Positions 1-13,400 of a DNA stretch of 64,000 nucleotides are shown here, in pieces (the first letter of the stretch is position 1; each line of letters opens with the position of its first letter). The position numbers and the translations under genes are program-made. Origin of the DNA: Lateolabrax maculatus (taxonomy: Eukaryota > Chordata > Actinopteri > Acropomatiformes > Lateolabracidae). The DNA is taken from NCBI GenBank assembly GCA_031216445.1, contig CM062215.1, positions 10,604,501 to 10,668,500 of the forward strand. The letters run 5' to 3'. The notes under the pieces are model-generated. The model saw only the letters and a program-made list of their open reading frames with translations, did not search any database and was not told the origin of the DNA.

Positions 1-1007
1 TTCGTTGAGAAAAAGAGATTGTTCTGTTATTGAACTGCCCAAATGGTAGGTGAAATTTGAAGAATTTAAGGTAAAAAGTATTCCGAACAAAGCTGGTGAC
101 ACTGATCCTGCATTTGAGGGAGGGAGACATCAGGCAGAATCAAAGAGGATCATTCAGTCCTGTGATCCCTTACAAAAAAGCAGTGTCTGGTTGAATGTCT
201 ATGAGCTGTTAGCAACTCCATCAAACAGTGAGTATCTCCTCTAAACTTCTCAGATGGTTTCGTTTAAGTAACAGTGAGTAATAAAAAAGCAAAGATTAGA
301 TAAAAGTCAAAAAGATTAAAAGGTATAATATGTAATGTTTCCACTGAACAGCATCAGAGAAACACTGATTTTCAATGTGAAACTATGTTTTTTTCCTTGT
401 TTTAATCACCTGGTCTGTTTGTTTTCCATAGGAGGAGACATCTGTGGATAACTCAGCTCCTGGTTAAAACCTCTTGAACAATGAACACTGAAGGAAACCT
501 AACTGTGAAAAGCTGGCTGCAATGACAGCAGTTGTGGTGAAGAAAACAACTCCAATGATCCCACACTATTTCACAATATCACCAAAGTACGTCTTTTTTT
601 TTTTTTTTTACTGCTTTGATTGAGCAACCCCTAATGGCAGAAAATGACATATTGTGCGTTTAATACAAATTTGTGAGGCATTACTTGGTGTTTTCTTCTT
701 TCCTGCCATATTAATCATCTCACGACCCCTCAGATTTATCTTGTGACCTTTTGTAAGGGGCCCAACCCCTGCATTGGGAACAACTTTAGAGTAGTTAAAG
801 CCAGCTAAACCTAACCCTGCCACAAAATGCTTTTTACACATTAATGCGTCAGTATTAACAATCTAATAGTGTCATATACAGTACAATAATATATCAAACT
901 GTCCGTTTCTCCACAGAACGGTTACTTTTGATACTTAAGTAGAATTAAGAATGCAGGACTTCTAATTCAGTATTTCTACATTGACGTAGGCCTATTGGTA
1001 CTTTAAA
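1..1007. other. Upstream flank, no assignable gene
   Basis: This is AT-rich sequence with no recognised gene. A weak exon-like piece runs from 50 to 227 on the plus strand: an AG precedes position 50, the frame is open for 59 codons, and a good GTGAGT donor follows at 228. An acceptor-like TTTTCCATAG sits at 422-431, after which that frame would stop within seven codons. I do not recognise the peptide and give this exon little weight. A short poly(T) run lies at 594-610. Confidence 0.3.
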
Positions 1008-1285
1008 GTTAGTTTTTTTGGCCACTTGGGGGCAGCAGAAACAAACTAACACAATATCGACAAAGTGTTGCTTTATAAAGTTGATGTGGCGGAATAGTAA
1101 ACACCAGTTCGCTATTCACACACACCCAGCAGACAACCAGCTGGCAGCCTGATGGATATATCTCCAGTATTCACTCCCCTTTTAGCTCTGTTTTTGGTCT
1201 CCACCAGCTCCTACATTCGCCACCATGCTCACCAGCTGGTGGCTAACTTCATCCGTCTGCTGCCTGCTGCTGAGCGGGTAGCCAC
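1008..1285 (+). repeat. Dispersed repeat family B, copy 1
   Basis: The stretch begins with a GGCCACTTGGGGGCAGCAG block and includes CCTTTTAGCTCTGTTTTTGG followed by a CTCCACCA block. The same series of blocks recurs at 45580-45870 in the same orientation and at 56330-56462 in reverse orientation, so it is an interspersed repeat rather than a local gene. The open frame at 1152-1391 falls in it and is not coding. The class of the element is not determined. It could be a non-autonomous DNA transposon or a SINE relic. Confidence 0.65.
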
Positions 1286-1587
1286 TGCAGATTTTACAGC
1301 GGTTTCACGTAAAGAAGCTGCCTTTTGCCACCGAAGACAAGCGAACCACAGCAGTAGGCCTAAGGGTGCGGTGTACATCCAAAACGCCTAAAAGACGCCG
1401 AAACGCTCCCAGGGACGAGGGGAACCTTATTCCAACATATAGCGGACATACATTGTTGTATGTTGACGCTTTGGAAACTGCCATGTAAATTCACTTTCTG
1501 ACTTTAAAAGAGGAGAACCTGGAGTCGCCCCACCTCCAGCTACAGATGAGAAGCCTGCTCATGTGCAAGTTATACAGTGAGTTGAAT

Positions 1588-1604
1588 GGAGAGAGAGAGG
1601 GAGG

Positions 1605-1640
<36 letters not shown>

Positions 1641-1729
1641 GAGAGAGAGGGAGGGAGGGAGAGAGAGAGAGGGAGGGAGGGAGGGAGGGAGAGAGAGAGA
1701 GGGAGGGAGGGAGGGAGAGGGAGAGAGAG
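1588..1729 (+). repeat. Polypurine (GA)n/(GGGA)n tract
   Basis: These 142 bases are pure G and A on the plus strand, mixing GA dinucleotide runs with GGGA blocks. The tract lies about 210 bases upstream of the cckbr start codon, in the expected promoter or 5' leader. Mirror-symmetric purine tracts of this type can form triplex structures and bind GAGA-type factors, and they vary in length between individuals. A functional role here is inference. Confidence 0.97.
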
Positions 1730-1939
1730 CTCCTCAGTTGCCTTAGCAGCGCAGCTTCATTCCTTCACAGTCGGGCTTCAGTCCGCTGCTCAGAGCGCCG
1801 CGCCGCGCCGCGCTCCCCGGGGCTTCCCCCTCACGACTTCGCGGCAATCCACCCCTCGCAGTCCGGCCGGTCGTCCAGGCTTCGAGCAATTACCAAAAAC
1901 TCCAGTTCCTCCAAGTTTGACGGAGCGCCGCCGGAGAGG
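1730..1939 (+). promoter_or_regulatory. GC-rich 5' leader and probable promoter of cckbr
   Basis: A CpG-rich segment starts right after the purine tract and runs to the start codon, with a run of GCGCCGCGCC-type sequence at 1795-1822 and further CpGs into exon 1. The rest of the neighbourhood is AT-rich, so the block stands out. No clear TATA box was seen, which suits a CpG-type promoter. The transcription start cannot be placed from sequence alone. A non-coding first exon further upstream is possible. Confidence 0.45.
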
Positions 1940-2084
1940 ATGGCTCTGCGGGCGGTGAACGGGAGCGCGGCGGAGGTGTCCGCGGGCTGCGGGGAGCGGG
2001 CGAACCTCAGCGTGGAAGTTGGCGACTATAATGTCAGCTGCACGAACGGCTCCGTCCTCCCCGGACCGGCCGGCAGAGTCAAAG
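1940..2084 (+). CDS. cckbr: cckbr exon 1 (extracellular N terminus)
   Basis: Encodes residues 1-48, the glycosylated extracellular tail, with four N-X-S sequons at N7, N22, N31 and N36. There is no cleaved signal peptide, as is normal in this family. The exon ends at AAAG before a GTAAGG donor and leaves one base of codon 49 (phase 1). The frame stays open upstream through the purine repeat, but this ATG fits family length and has a strong start context. Confidence 0.9.
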
Positions 2085-5000
2085 GTAAGGCTTTCTCCTC
2101 CTCCTCCTCCTCCTCCTCTTCGGGGCACCAAGCTGTCCCTCGTGAATCATCCGAGCTGAGGTGTTAAACTGTATTTCTGCTTCAGAAGAGGCAACATCTG
2201 GCCCCAGACAGATGGCTTTCATACAAACAAGGTGTTATACCTTATTGTTTTGTTGGTAAACTGATTATCAGGATTAGAAATCTTTCTTATATTGCTGCAC
2301 TGGGGGGGAAAAAATAATCTATTTTCTTTATTATCATCGTCATAAAAACAGAGAATGTTTCCTACAAAATAAAAGGTGGGAAAAAAGATGGAGGAAGGAG
2401 CTTCATCATGTTTTGCATGTAATTACAAACTGCCAACTATGACTGATGACCTGCTTAAAAATGTAATCAGTGCACCCAAAGTAATTGATATTAAATTGGA
2501 TGCACTTTTACCTTCTAACCATCACTGATTTTCTAATTCTTCCACCCCCTGGCCTGATCGCTGTGTTTACCATAAAATGATTTGCCATTAGGAGTTTTGT
2601 TAGAACCCGGTTCCTCATCCTCGTTGTGTGCTATTGATCACCAAGCAGCCCAACTGACTGCTGCTGTTGCTGCTGTCTCTCCGTCAGCGACGCCACAATC
2701 ACAATGGGCAGCTGTGCAGACGCTCTTTTAATTCTGTAGGTTTTTGTTTTTCTTGCTCCCGATTCTCAAAATGTTGAGGAGATTAAACCCCACACCAGAG
2801 GAGACAGGGTCCCCCGAGCTCCATCGTCTATCAGGACCCCAGTGGGCTGATTAGGTAATGAGGTCTGAACGTGGGCGAGAGTTCTTTTTTTTTTTTAATT
2901 TGAACCCCCTCCCACCCCCCCAACAACTGCTGCAGTATCCAGAAAATTTCAAATCTTCCCCCACTAAATAATTCACAGCCATTCCTCCTTCTGTGCTGCA
3001 ATACTTTTATTGACCTTATGCAGGCTGGAACATCATCGGCAGTACGGCCTCCTCTACCCGGAGAGCAATCCAACGCTGTGGGGCGTGTTCAGTGTTTGGC
3101 CAAGAGAAATATCCTGTAGACAGATTGCTGCCTCCATCTCATTCCCTCTCTCGCACGTTTGGAAGGTGACACACTCACAGTCTGCTTTTATTTACCTTCA
3201 TCCTTAGCGGACCCATTCCTCCTCTGCTGTCTCGCTTTAGGCCACGGGAGAGCAATAGAGCCTGATTATGCGGCCGTGTTGTTGCTCTCAGATGTAATAC
3301 TCCAGACCCGGGACGGGAAATTAAAGGCCGGCCCTACCTTCCGCCGTTCCGATTCACTGAATTGTACATTTTGTCCTTCACTTGCAAAAAGTCTGAGCTT
3401 CTGATGCAGTGAAAAAAAAATTACTTTCGTATCTGGTTTGTTTCTTTTGTTGATTATACTGGGAAAATGTGCATAAATCACATGTTTTGAGCAATAATTC
3501 TCAACTTTTTCATAAACTTGTTTTGATAGTCAACTATACTCCCTGCAACAGTTACTATTAATTAATCTGACAATTCTTTAGTCAGCGAAATAAAAAACTA
3601 AATATATTCTTTTTTTATAAAGAAAAGCAGCAAATCCTCACAACAGAGAAGTTGGAACCAGGAAATGATAAATTGATTGTTAAAACAGATACCAACGATT
3701 TTTCTATTGCTAAATTAATTGACTAATTATTTCAGCTCTACTATAAACAGGAGGCGATGCATTTTATCTTTAAGTAACAGCAGTTCGATCATGATACGTC
3801 GAGGAAATATATTTACATATATTACTGCATTGAGTGTGTTAGACCAGAGCACTGAGAATAAAACACTAAAGCAATGAGTAATTGAGAAATTCCACTCTAG
3901 TTTATTTTCTATGAGTAGGACTTAAATAATCAACTAACAATAATATTCATTTTTGATTAATCTGCAGATTCTTTCTCAATTAATCATACGGTCTGTAAAA
4001 TGTCAGAAAACAGTGAAACATGCCCATCACAGTTTCCCACAGCCCAAGATGATGTCTTCAAATCGCTTGTTTTGTCTGAGCAACAGGCCAAAACAAAGAT
4101 ATTCAGTTTATCGCATATGAAAACTGGAACCAGTGATTTTTGTTTTGGCATTTTAACCTTTAAAGCTTCTGGGTTTCAAAATGGACAAAATGGAGAAGAT
4201 TAAATACATAATTAGAGAATCAGCTAAAAGGTTCTTATCAAAAATTGGAACCATTCTTAAAATAATTTTTCCAAAGGCAACAAACACATCATGACTAATG
4301 GGCGGAGATACTTATATATCATCTAGTTACACGACTCTTATCTCTGACCGACCTCAACTGCTCATCATATTTCACTCTGCACTGTAGGCCGCTCCATTAC
4401 ACTGCTGTGATGTTTTTTTTCCCTTTGTCTTTTAGTTACTATACAGTATGTTCTATGGAGGTTTTCAAACTGTGAGGCGCGCCTCCTCAGGGAGGCGTGG
4501 GAGGGTTGCGGGGGGGGGGCGCGGAGGGAGAGACATGAGGCAGGGATATTGTGTGAAGTCAAAGCAACAGACGCATACAGGTGTTGTGAAAACAACAGGA
4601 AGTTAGTTATTGTAGTTTGGCCCACTGGTTCGGTCCGATCACCAACAAGGTCAGCGGGTGGAGGTGCAGCTGTGTCTGTGACACCCGGCTCATGGAGGAT
4701 ATTAAGGTGCTTTAACATTGCCGCAATTTGCGACAAAGATCGCGCTCCTTCTCTAAGTCATAACTCGGTCAAATCTGAGCACACAGACATGAGTCACATA
4801 CATTTAGCGTTTAGTGTGCCTGACCTTTTCCAAGAATCACCTTATCTTTGATATCCATCTGGAATAAACAACCACAAAGAAGAAATCATTGAAAAAAGAT
4901 GCTCTTATATAAATCCATTCATCCATATCATTATCTGTATTTACATGTTAGTTCACAGACTGTTTTATTCCATGTCTTCTCTGCAACGTTTGCCGCTATG

Positions 5001-8000
5001 ACCGAGGTCCTGCAGCACAAAAATGAAACGACACCTGACATACATCACATTATAGTAACCATTCGGGACTCCGGAGAGCAGTTCAGCTCAGACAGGGACC
5101 CTGCTTATGTGGAACGTCATCCGTGGCTGCACCTTGGCTCGGCCCGGACACTCTCCGCGCCCCGCTGATTCAAAGAGACAACTTTGCTGAGCTCGCCCCG
5201 TCCTTTTCAGCGCATGTGAGATAACTTATCATGAAGTGGATCTCATAAGCATCAAATGAACACTGTTTTCAGAGAGAAACCGACCATTCGCCCTGGGCTC
5301 TGGGTGAAAAAAAGACTTGTTACTGCATTGGGGACGGCTCGGGAGTTTCTAATACCTAACCAACTGCTACGACGAGGTTTCTTGTAGAAGAAATTAGCAT
5401 CTTGTTCCCTTTGGGTATGTGCACGATGATGTAGACTGTCATAACATGATCCGGGTAATCAAAACAAATAATTGCAAAGGTTTGAAGCAACCTGGTGAGG
5501 CGGCACAGACAGCAAGCCGTACAAAATCTTTGTAGCATCTTCTTTCCTGATAACATGATGCCGCCTCTTGTGTATAACCCACATCCCGGAGCTTAGAAAA
5601 CACTCTGTTAGTATAGCTTTAGTAAGGAAAATCAATAAGACATTATAGCTTGTATATGCATTTATCTCATCATGAAAACAGTACATATATCACAGATCAC
5701 GAGGATCATGCATGGTGACGCCTGTGGAGTGTGACAGCACTAATAAAGATCCCCTCAGACATCTGCAGCACGCCCTCAGCCATGCAATAGCTGTATTGAG
5801 CTGTAATGCCCTCTGCCTGCACACCGGCTTTATTAACTCGCTACAGCGGACGAGTGGAGGGAGGCAGGGCTGGGATTTTATGGGGTATCAGCTAGACTCA
5901 ATTTCACCGTCAGTTTATCCCTAGTCATGTGACTCGCCAGTGCAACCATACGTGACGATGAAGGTACACGATTCTGAAATATATGAACTGTAATTTTGGA
6001 TTTTTGTCTCACGAAGTCTGAGGTCTCCAATTGGACTGCACTGTATCCCCTTTTGGAAACACCGCTGCCTCGTTGCTGGCTTTGTTGACACAGTGATTTA
6101 TGGGAATCAAGTGGCAAAGACCTTGGCTGAATGTTTAATTCGATAGGGAAATCCCTTAAGATGCAGCTCCTCTAATAACTACAAGGCTGGCTCCAATGAG
6201 GTTGTATTGAAGAGAATGAAGAAACTCCTGTTTAATCAATTTCTACAAGTTAGGGTCAGAATAGTTCATTTTGCTCCCTTTAATGAGTATCTTAGTCGCA
6301 ATTACAGCAATTACTGCTCCATTAATTGTATTATGAAGGCTCACAGTGGTTTGTTTGGGATGCGCCTTGATTGACAGGTGTCTCAGCCTAATGCACTCAG
6401 CAATTACTTTACAGGAAGATGAAAAGGAAAGAGGGAGATGGAAGAGAAAAAAAAAGATTTTGGGAAATACACTTATTCGCTTTCTTGCACAGAGTTCAAT
6501 GTAGAGACTGATACCGCTCTCAAAAAATACAACAGCAGCCCACGTAGTTATATGGATTGAAAACGCAGTTGCATTTACACTTGTTGAATGCAGTTACAAC
6601 GCGTCTCTAACCAGTTCTGGAAGTGGTTTGACTGATCGGACCACAGTTTGTCCTGGGTCTTGGGTGCATTCCTGTACCTTCATGTGGTCGAGCTCTGTCC
6701 GACTGCAATCCGATCACCCAAAACGCATTTTAATGCAAGGTGTAAAGCGGGATTTTACCGGGGTTATGTGTCACCTGGACTACCTTGTTCCAGTCTTTAT
6801 GCTAAGCTAAGCTAACCAGCTGCTGCTCAATTAAAGTTATTCAGTTATCCTTAATGCAACATACACGTCATGGGGCGACTACTGTTGGACACTGAGGCAT
6901 GTCCAAATGCCATACCATAGTCATTGTTATGCACACTCATTGGGAACATGGACTCCATGGGAATATAATTTACAGTTTGCAGCGAGCCTGCCTGTCGAAC
7001 ATTGGCAGGCCTGGCCGCCTGTCGCAGTGTTTGCAGAGACAGCAAAAATGGACAGGGATTTACTGAATTTGTCACCCTCAGGAGACGCTGCAGTGCAGTA
7101 ACTCTGCCAGCGTTCGTCTGCTAAATGCTTTACTTTAAATAGACATGAGCTCACACCTACTGTAAATGTGCTATGTGCCATCGAGCTTATTGTCCCACAC
7201 TGCTCAGATTTCCTGTTTCATGGTGATGAATATTAATGGTTAGCTGCCTCTTGGCTGGTTTCTTTACAGGATTTCTTAAAATATAGTTAAGGAGGAATTT
7301 ATTGCATCAAAAGCTAACGTGCATGTCTGACAAGGCCTTGTGGGTAATTGAATATGTGCTGAGGTCGTATACTACGATCAAGTTATCCCAAAAAGTTTAA
7401 AATAAAGATCAATATTATTCTCTCATGGGGGGGATACTAATTGAGTCTAATTGTGCTGACGGCAGCAAATAACTCCTCGTTACAGTGACCAATACAGACA
7501 TGGGCTTCTGCACATTGAGCACTAAGCTAAATTACTGCCAAAGGATTCACTCGCCAGCGCTTTTTTTTTTTTTTCAGATTCCTTCTTGTCTGAAAGGATA
7601 AAACTTTCTATTTGGATTGTGTGGGCAGGAGTCTAAAAGTGGTCCACATACCTGACACACAATGAAATCAGTCTTGGTATTCACAGAACGTGCTTTTCCT
7701 CTGCGATTGGACTGAACATGAAGAAGGGGTCAGAAGCCCTCCGCCCCGATCCCTATCTTTTGATTGAATCTGTTAGGATACAAGACATGCCTTCAACTCT
7801 CTGGTGTAACCATTGGATTTTGAAAAGAGGCAGTGTCTGATTAGCCGTGACAACCCGTAAAAGAATGATAGGGATTAAAGTCGAGTGCTATTAAGTGCTC
7901 TGTGATGTAAGATAGTGATTTATTGACAGAGTGGACCCAAATCAGGCATTCGAAAGCAGCCTTCCACTCTGAGGAAACGTTCATAGCGAGCATGTTTGAA

Positions 8001-10400
8001 GTGGTTTATTCACAATTTGAGTGTTGGAGTGTTTACTAGTTAAGAATGAAAAGGCTCCAAAACACCTCCATCAATGGTTATAGGGAAACAGATGTTTGCA
8101 TGTAATAACCCGCAGGTCCTCATGCTCGGAAAGACTGTCAGAAAAAAAAAGAAAGAATCAATTTCAAAACTCTCGTCTGACATGAATTGAGCCAGTTTTT
8201 TTTATGTGCTGTGTACCAGTCGAACACCATAGAAGGTAAATCACAGGAAAAGGCACAGATGAGTTCATTATTCTGAGCTCAAGTGCCGGGGATTTATATG
8301 TTTTAATTCACCTTCCTGTCAAAACTATCAGATCAGGTGGGATGACATGGATAACACTGTTAACGCTGTGCGAGTGTAAGTGAGCCAGATAGAAAAAAGA
8401 AAATAGTCATTTTATTGCATGTTTTATAAGATCATCCTATCTTCAAATTTACAATTTCTCTACTGTCACTGAGAGAGGATATTGTCCTTCATTAATGATA
8501 CATTTGTTTATCTCTTGACGTTTTTTTTCTTCTTTCAAAAACATGGTTTCACTAAATTTCCAAAAGAGATTCTTTGTAATAAGAATGAAAATGTAATTTC
8601 AGGATGTTTTTCCCCTTTAAGGAAAAATTGGAAATGTCTCAACAGAATAGTACTGAAGGAAATGTAATTATATCAGACTGATTTCTACAATATTAAAGCT
8701 GTCCGACAGAAGTCAGTGATAATGTGTTTGCACATTATACCAGTGTTATACTGGAGCTACATTCACAAAGAGTATCTTTAAAAGGGGCAATATGGATTAT
8801 TTTATGTAAACAAGTTATGTTTACATTGAATGTTTCTCACCTTTTTTGTGTATTTAGTTGTTTCTTTCAATATTTAATACATTTTAAATTGATTATCTTT
8901 AAATACGGACTGCTGGTGATGTTTCACAGCGTTCAAAATGCTTAAAAATGATCAGTGCTTATCTATGATGAAAATAATTGTTAGTTGCAGCCTGAGTTTA
9001 CATGTTGCAGAGGGAAGGTTTCACAGTAGTTCTTACTTGAACAGTACTTGAGAAAAGAGAAAGAGTTGCTGACTTCCACAAGTTCAGGGCTCATTTTCTG
9101 ACTCATGTCTGATGCTTCACAGGTTAACTTCCAAAGGGCTTTCTGCTCACTTTTAATTAGGAGTAACATCAGATTTTTGACAGAGCTGACAGTCATTTCG
9201 AACATTTCATCATCTCACAGGGGCTTGGTGTGAAATACAGCCTCATGGCGAGGTAGTGATTAAAAGGATAGTTCAGAATAGTGGCTCTTCTTTTTTGGCA
9301 TCTTAGTCATATCACCTCTAACATTATTACCGCTCATTATTAATGATCTTTATAACAATTTATTCATGTATCAGGATAAGATCCAGCTCCATCAGTCAAT
9401 TCAAAAAAAAAAAAAAACTCTTACATCACATAATAAATGACAAAGCTTTCAAATGACTGGCTGTCCCTAGGAAGCCGTGCTAATCCTCTCCTAAAGATAA
9501 CACAAAGTGAAGTGATGAAACTTTAATGATCCTTGCGGGAAAACATAATTACAGTTTGCATGGCAGCAGCCAATAGGATGCACAGTGCAAATAGAAGAAA
9601 CAGAGGTTAAATAAACAGACACAACCCTGCAGTGTTGATCCCTCAGCTATGGGTCATGGCTTAAATGTTCCACGCCAACAACTCCTGCTGCATATGAGCA
9701 TTTCAGAGGTGGACGCCGTCCTTTCATCTGTGATGTATTTATAGATGCCTGTGGATTTGAACACAGCTGTCACGCTTGAGGGAGTCAAGGAACCAAAGTG
9801 AATTGTCCTACAGTCGTTAGGCTCAGGGGAGCCAACACACCGCTGGTGCTCAATGAATAGATAATTCCATTTTCGCTCGGCCAGATTGGACAAGATCTAA
9901 CACAATAGAAGCTGCAGAGCCAGTGGGGGCTCCCTGTGTGGTGTTTGTGTTGGTCTCATAAGTTAGCGCTGATTATGCAAGGCACATAATGCTGTGGTGT
10001 AAACCAGTTTTGTCAAAGTTGTCACATGCGTTGCAGGTTTATCTTTCAGAAACTGGGTGGATGTTGCTCGTATTCACTTTGCAGCGATGTCAATCTTCAG
10101 CTGACGAAACAGCTCTCAAAGCCATAAGAGGGGTTTCTTATCAAAAGAATAATTCATATTTGCAGTTGGGGGCAACTGGGTCTCTCAGGTGGCAGAGGTG
10201 ATTAACATGCACCCTGCAGTGTCCTGGGTTCAAATCCAGAACTCATCTACTTTTATCTTCATTCCTCTGCAGATTTTCCGATAAATGCAAAACTTTAACT
10301 TCATGTTGACTATGGCCTCTCAGATTTCCTCAACATTTTATATATTTATTCAGCCTTATTTATTATTTATACTTATTTTAAACAAACTGCTGTTGTTTTT

Positions 10401-10431
<31 letters not shown>

Positions 10432-13400
10432 CGTACATTATGTTTGGTGCAGCATGGGACTCTTGCCAGAGAGAAGGACCCCCTTAAAGGTGTTTAAAGC
10501 TTTATTTTTGAAGGACAACACATATTGATTAATAATACTGTAAATTGGCCAGTTGGCTAACTTTCAACTGCTTTGGCAAGACGCCCTAAAACCAGCAGCA
10601 AAACATTGATGCAACAATAAGGTGACCTCCACTATTCATTATATGTGCCATTGAAAGTGTTATGTGATGTACCAATTCCATCCATCCATCCATTTTCCTC
10701 TGCTTATTGGCAGCAGGTTAAGCAAGTTTTTTAGATGTCAAATATCCCCAGCATTGATTTCCAGCTCCTCCTGGGGGATCCTGAGGTGTACCCAGCCAGA
10801 TGAGATATATAATCCCTCTAGCATGTTCTGGGTCTACCCCGTCTCCTCCCAGTTGGAAGTGCCTTAAAAAAAACCTCAAAATGACGGCATCCAGGAGGCA
10901 TCTAATAAGATGCCCGCACCACCTCAACTGGCTCCTTTCAACGTAAAGGAGTAGCAGCTCTACTCCGAGCTCCCTCCGGATGTCCGAGCCCCTAACTCTA
11001 TTTTAAGGCCAAGCCCAGCCACACTACAGAGCAAAGCTCATGACCATATGTGCGGGTTTGAACATAGATCGACTGGTAAATCGAAAGCTTTGCATTCCGG
11101 CTCAGCTCCCTCTTCGCTATAAGGGTCCGGGTACTTTGTGCCGAGAATACGGACACAACTCTCACTTCGGTTTGGCAAGGACCGGATAGCTCGGGGCAAC
11201 GGCTCTGGTACCCCATTCTCCCACAGTACCGCCCACATGTAGACTGGATGGCCAAACTCCGTGGGGTAAAGAGCTGATCCACTGTTCCACAACCAAGAAG
11301 GAATCTTAATTGCCCGTCCTGAATCTGCGGTTCAACAATCGGTCGGAGCCTCCTTTCAAGCCCCCTGGAAAGAACTTTGCGGGAAGGCTGAGCCGTGTGA
11401 TACTTTGCTAATTGGAGCACACCCTCCAGTCCCATTTTTTGAAAATGGTACCACCAGCCCTGTCTGCCGCTCCGCAGGTACTGTCCCCAACGTCCACGCG
11501 ACACTGAAGAGGTGTGTCAGCCCAACAGTGTCCAGAGCCTTCAGCGTCTCAGGGGGAATCTCATCCTCACCTGGCGCCGTTGTATCAACCCACAATATAA
11601 ATATCATTTTAAAGTACTTTCTGAAATCCTACGGTTCAATACTATGTTTGAGATGTTTTTTATTTAGATTTATTTGAAATTATGAAAATAATACTTAGAA
11701 AGGCTGCCACATCATTAACACAATACTTCTTTGGTTGACCACTGACTGAGGCACAAAAACACATTACCTGAACATACAGAACTGTTTGTGTCCTAGTTCC
11801 ACTCCTCATGAGGAGTGTGTGTGTGTGCGTGTGTGTGTGTGGCGCTGTCTGCAGGCTCTGCTGCAGACCTTTAGACTTGTCCCATGTCGCTGTCTTTAAT
11901 CAGACGACTCAGTCAGCGCAGCACATGGCCTGCCCGACCTTGTCCTGTTAGATACTCTCATTCTGAAACTGACTCGCTGTGACAGGCCGGTGTGAGTGAA
12001 GAGAGCATCCCAGAAACCCTCTGGCTGGGCCGTCCTGCTCTCACTGCTCAGCTGTATGTCAGTGCTGAAAGAAGGAAACCATATGAAGCACACTTATTTT
12101 AGAAGACTGTTTCATTCTTAGTTTTATTTGTAGCGTGATAGTCCCCTGGGCAGGGGCGGGTTTAGAAATTTTTTAATCGCGCAGCAATGGGGCATAGTTT
12201 AGAGAAGGGGGGCACATTTGTGAAATGAGTCAAAATATGGAAAGACTCACATTTAAAGCCCTGGTTCTTGGCAATTATAAACTTTATGACAGTAATAGTT
12301 ACATTGTTTATTCAGTGTAATAACCAAAAACTTTAAATATTCTAATATGAAATAATATCAATAAATAGCTGCTATTTGTCCAAAGAGCCCACAGCTATGG
12401 ACACATCATGAGACAATAGATCCCTTAACACAGACATGTAAAAGGTCCGCCACCCCTCCTACATGGAAGAGCCCCAGACTGACATGTAGTCACTCTGTAT
12501 AGTTATTTTGCCTCTCATTATGGTTGTTTTGTGACTCCTCGCTTCATACAGGAGCCCCGGACTTGTGCCCAGTAATCCATCGATGGAAAACCAGAATGAG
12601 AATGCAGACACTAACCGAGAGAAAGATGTTGATGATGCTAACAACAAGACGTGTTTCATTTTGAGCCTGTTTTTCTAGTTTGAGCTATATTCCCAGGTTA
12701 CCACCTGACACAAGTTTGTTCTGCACCGATGATGTTGTTTGTCTTCATCTTTTTCTGTCAGTATTATTTCAATTAATGTTTGGCTCACAGGACGAGCAGG
12801 AAAATATTGACACTAGCACAATCTAAGTTGTTGATTATGTGAATATATTTTGTCTTGTAATAGACTGTGTGTTGTTTGTGTGCCCAGAGTCTTATTTCCC
12901 AGGTGAACAACCTAATACACTCTGTTCTCTTCATGTATCAATGTTATTTAGTTTTTTTCTTTTTATCATTTCATGCATCGTTTAATAGGCTGGTTGCTTG
13001 AATGATCACAAGAAAAAGCAATGCATACAGATGAAGAAAATGTTCTACATTTTTAACTAGTTTTGGTTTAGTTAATCTTTTGTCAACCACCCATTTAATG
13101 CATCCGTCTTCTTCTGCTTTTTTTATTTGTTCTTCCACTTCTTCTTTGTTTATTGCTGTTCACGAGCACCCTGAGAGGTTTTGATCAAACAAGTAAATTT
13201 TTTTCTATTTTAGAAGACAGACAACATTCATTCTGTGCGTCCCATCAATTCAAAGCTGTGTACTTGGTAATTCACTTGTGCAAATGTGTTTCCTTCCTTT
13301 AATTGATTAGCTGAACTGTATGCAAAAACAGATGTTATAAATGGATGATGTCCTGTCTGTTTCTCTGTCAGAGATGGACTCGCTGCGCATCCTGCTCTAC

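Larger units (their letters stand above)
2085..13371 (+). other. cckbr intron 1 (11.3 kb)
   Basis: Non-coding DNA between exons 1 and 2. It contains two adjacent copies of a teleost repeat (3500-3745 and 3890-4225), a foldback repeat copy (6456-6830), a tRNA-derived SINE-like piece (10165-10260), a Rex3-like LINE fragment (10677-11598) and CA/TG microsatellites. A possible enhancer lies near 6290-6420. At 12149 a CAGGGGCGGGTTTAGAAA-type end may mark another transposon remnant. No further exon was recognised. Confidence 0.8.

Noticed and set aside
1020..1038. CTCF-like CCACTTGGGGGCAG motif
   Set aside because: It lies in a copy of a dispersed repeat that carries the motif elsewhere as well. 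It may bind CTCF, but there is no support for a specific insulator here.
10165..10260. Functional tRNA gene
   Set aside because: Only the B box is convincing. No cloverleaf with proper stems can be drawn, so it is listed as a SINE-like fragment.
10998..11504. 168-codon frame on the minus strand as a host gene
   Set aside because: Its blocks are those of a Rex3-like reverse transcriptase with broken frames, so it is a dead retrotransposon fragment.
13341..13371. ATG at 13341 as start of the receptor
   Set aside because: It lies in the intron just before exon 2. The exon 1 to exon 2 junction gives the correct phase and an N-terminal tail of family length.
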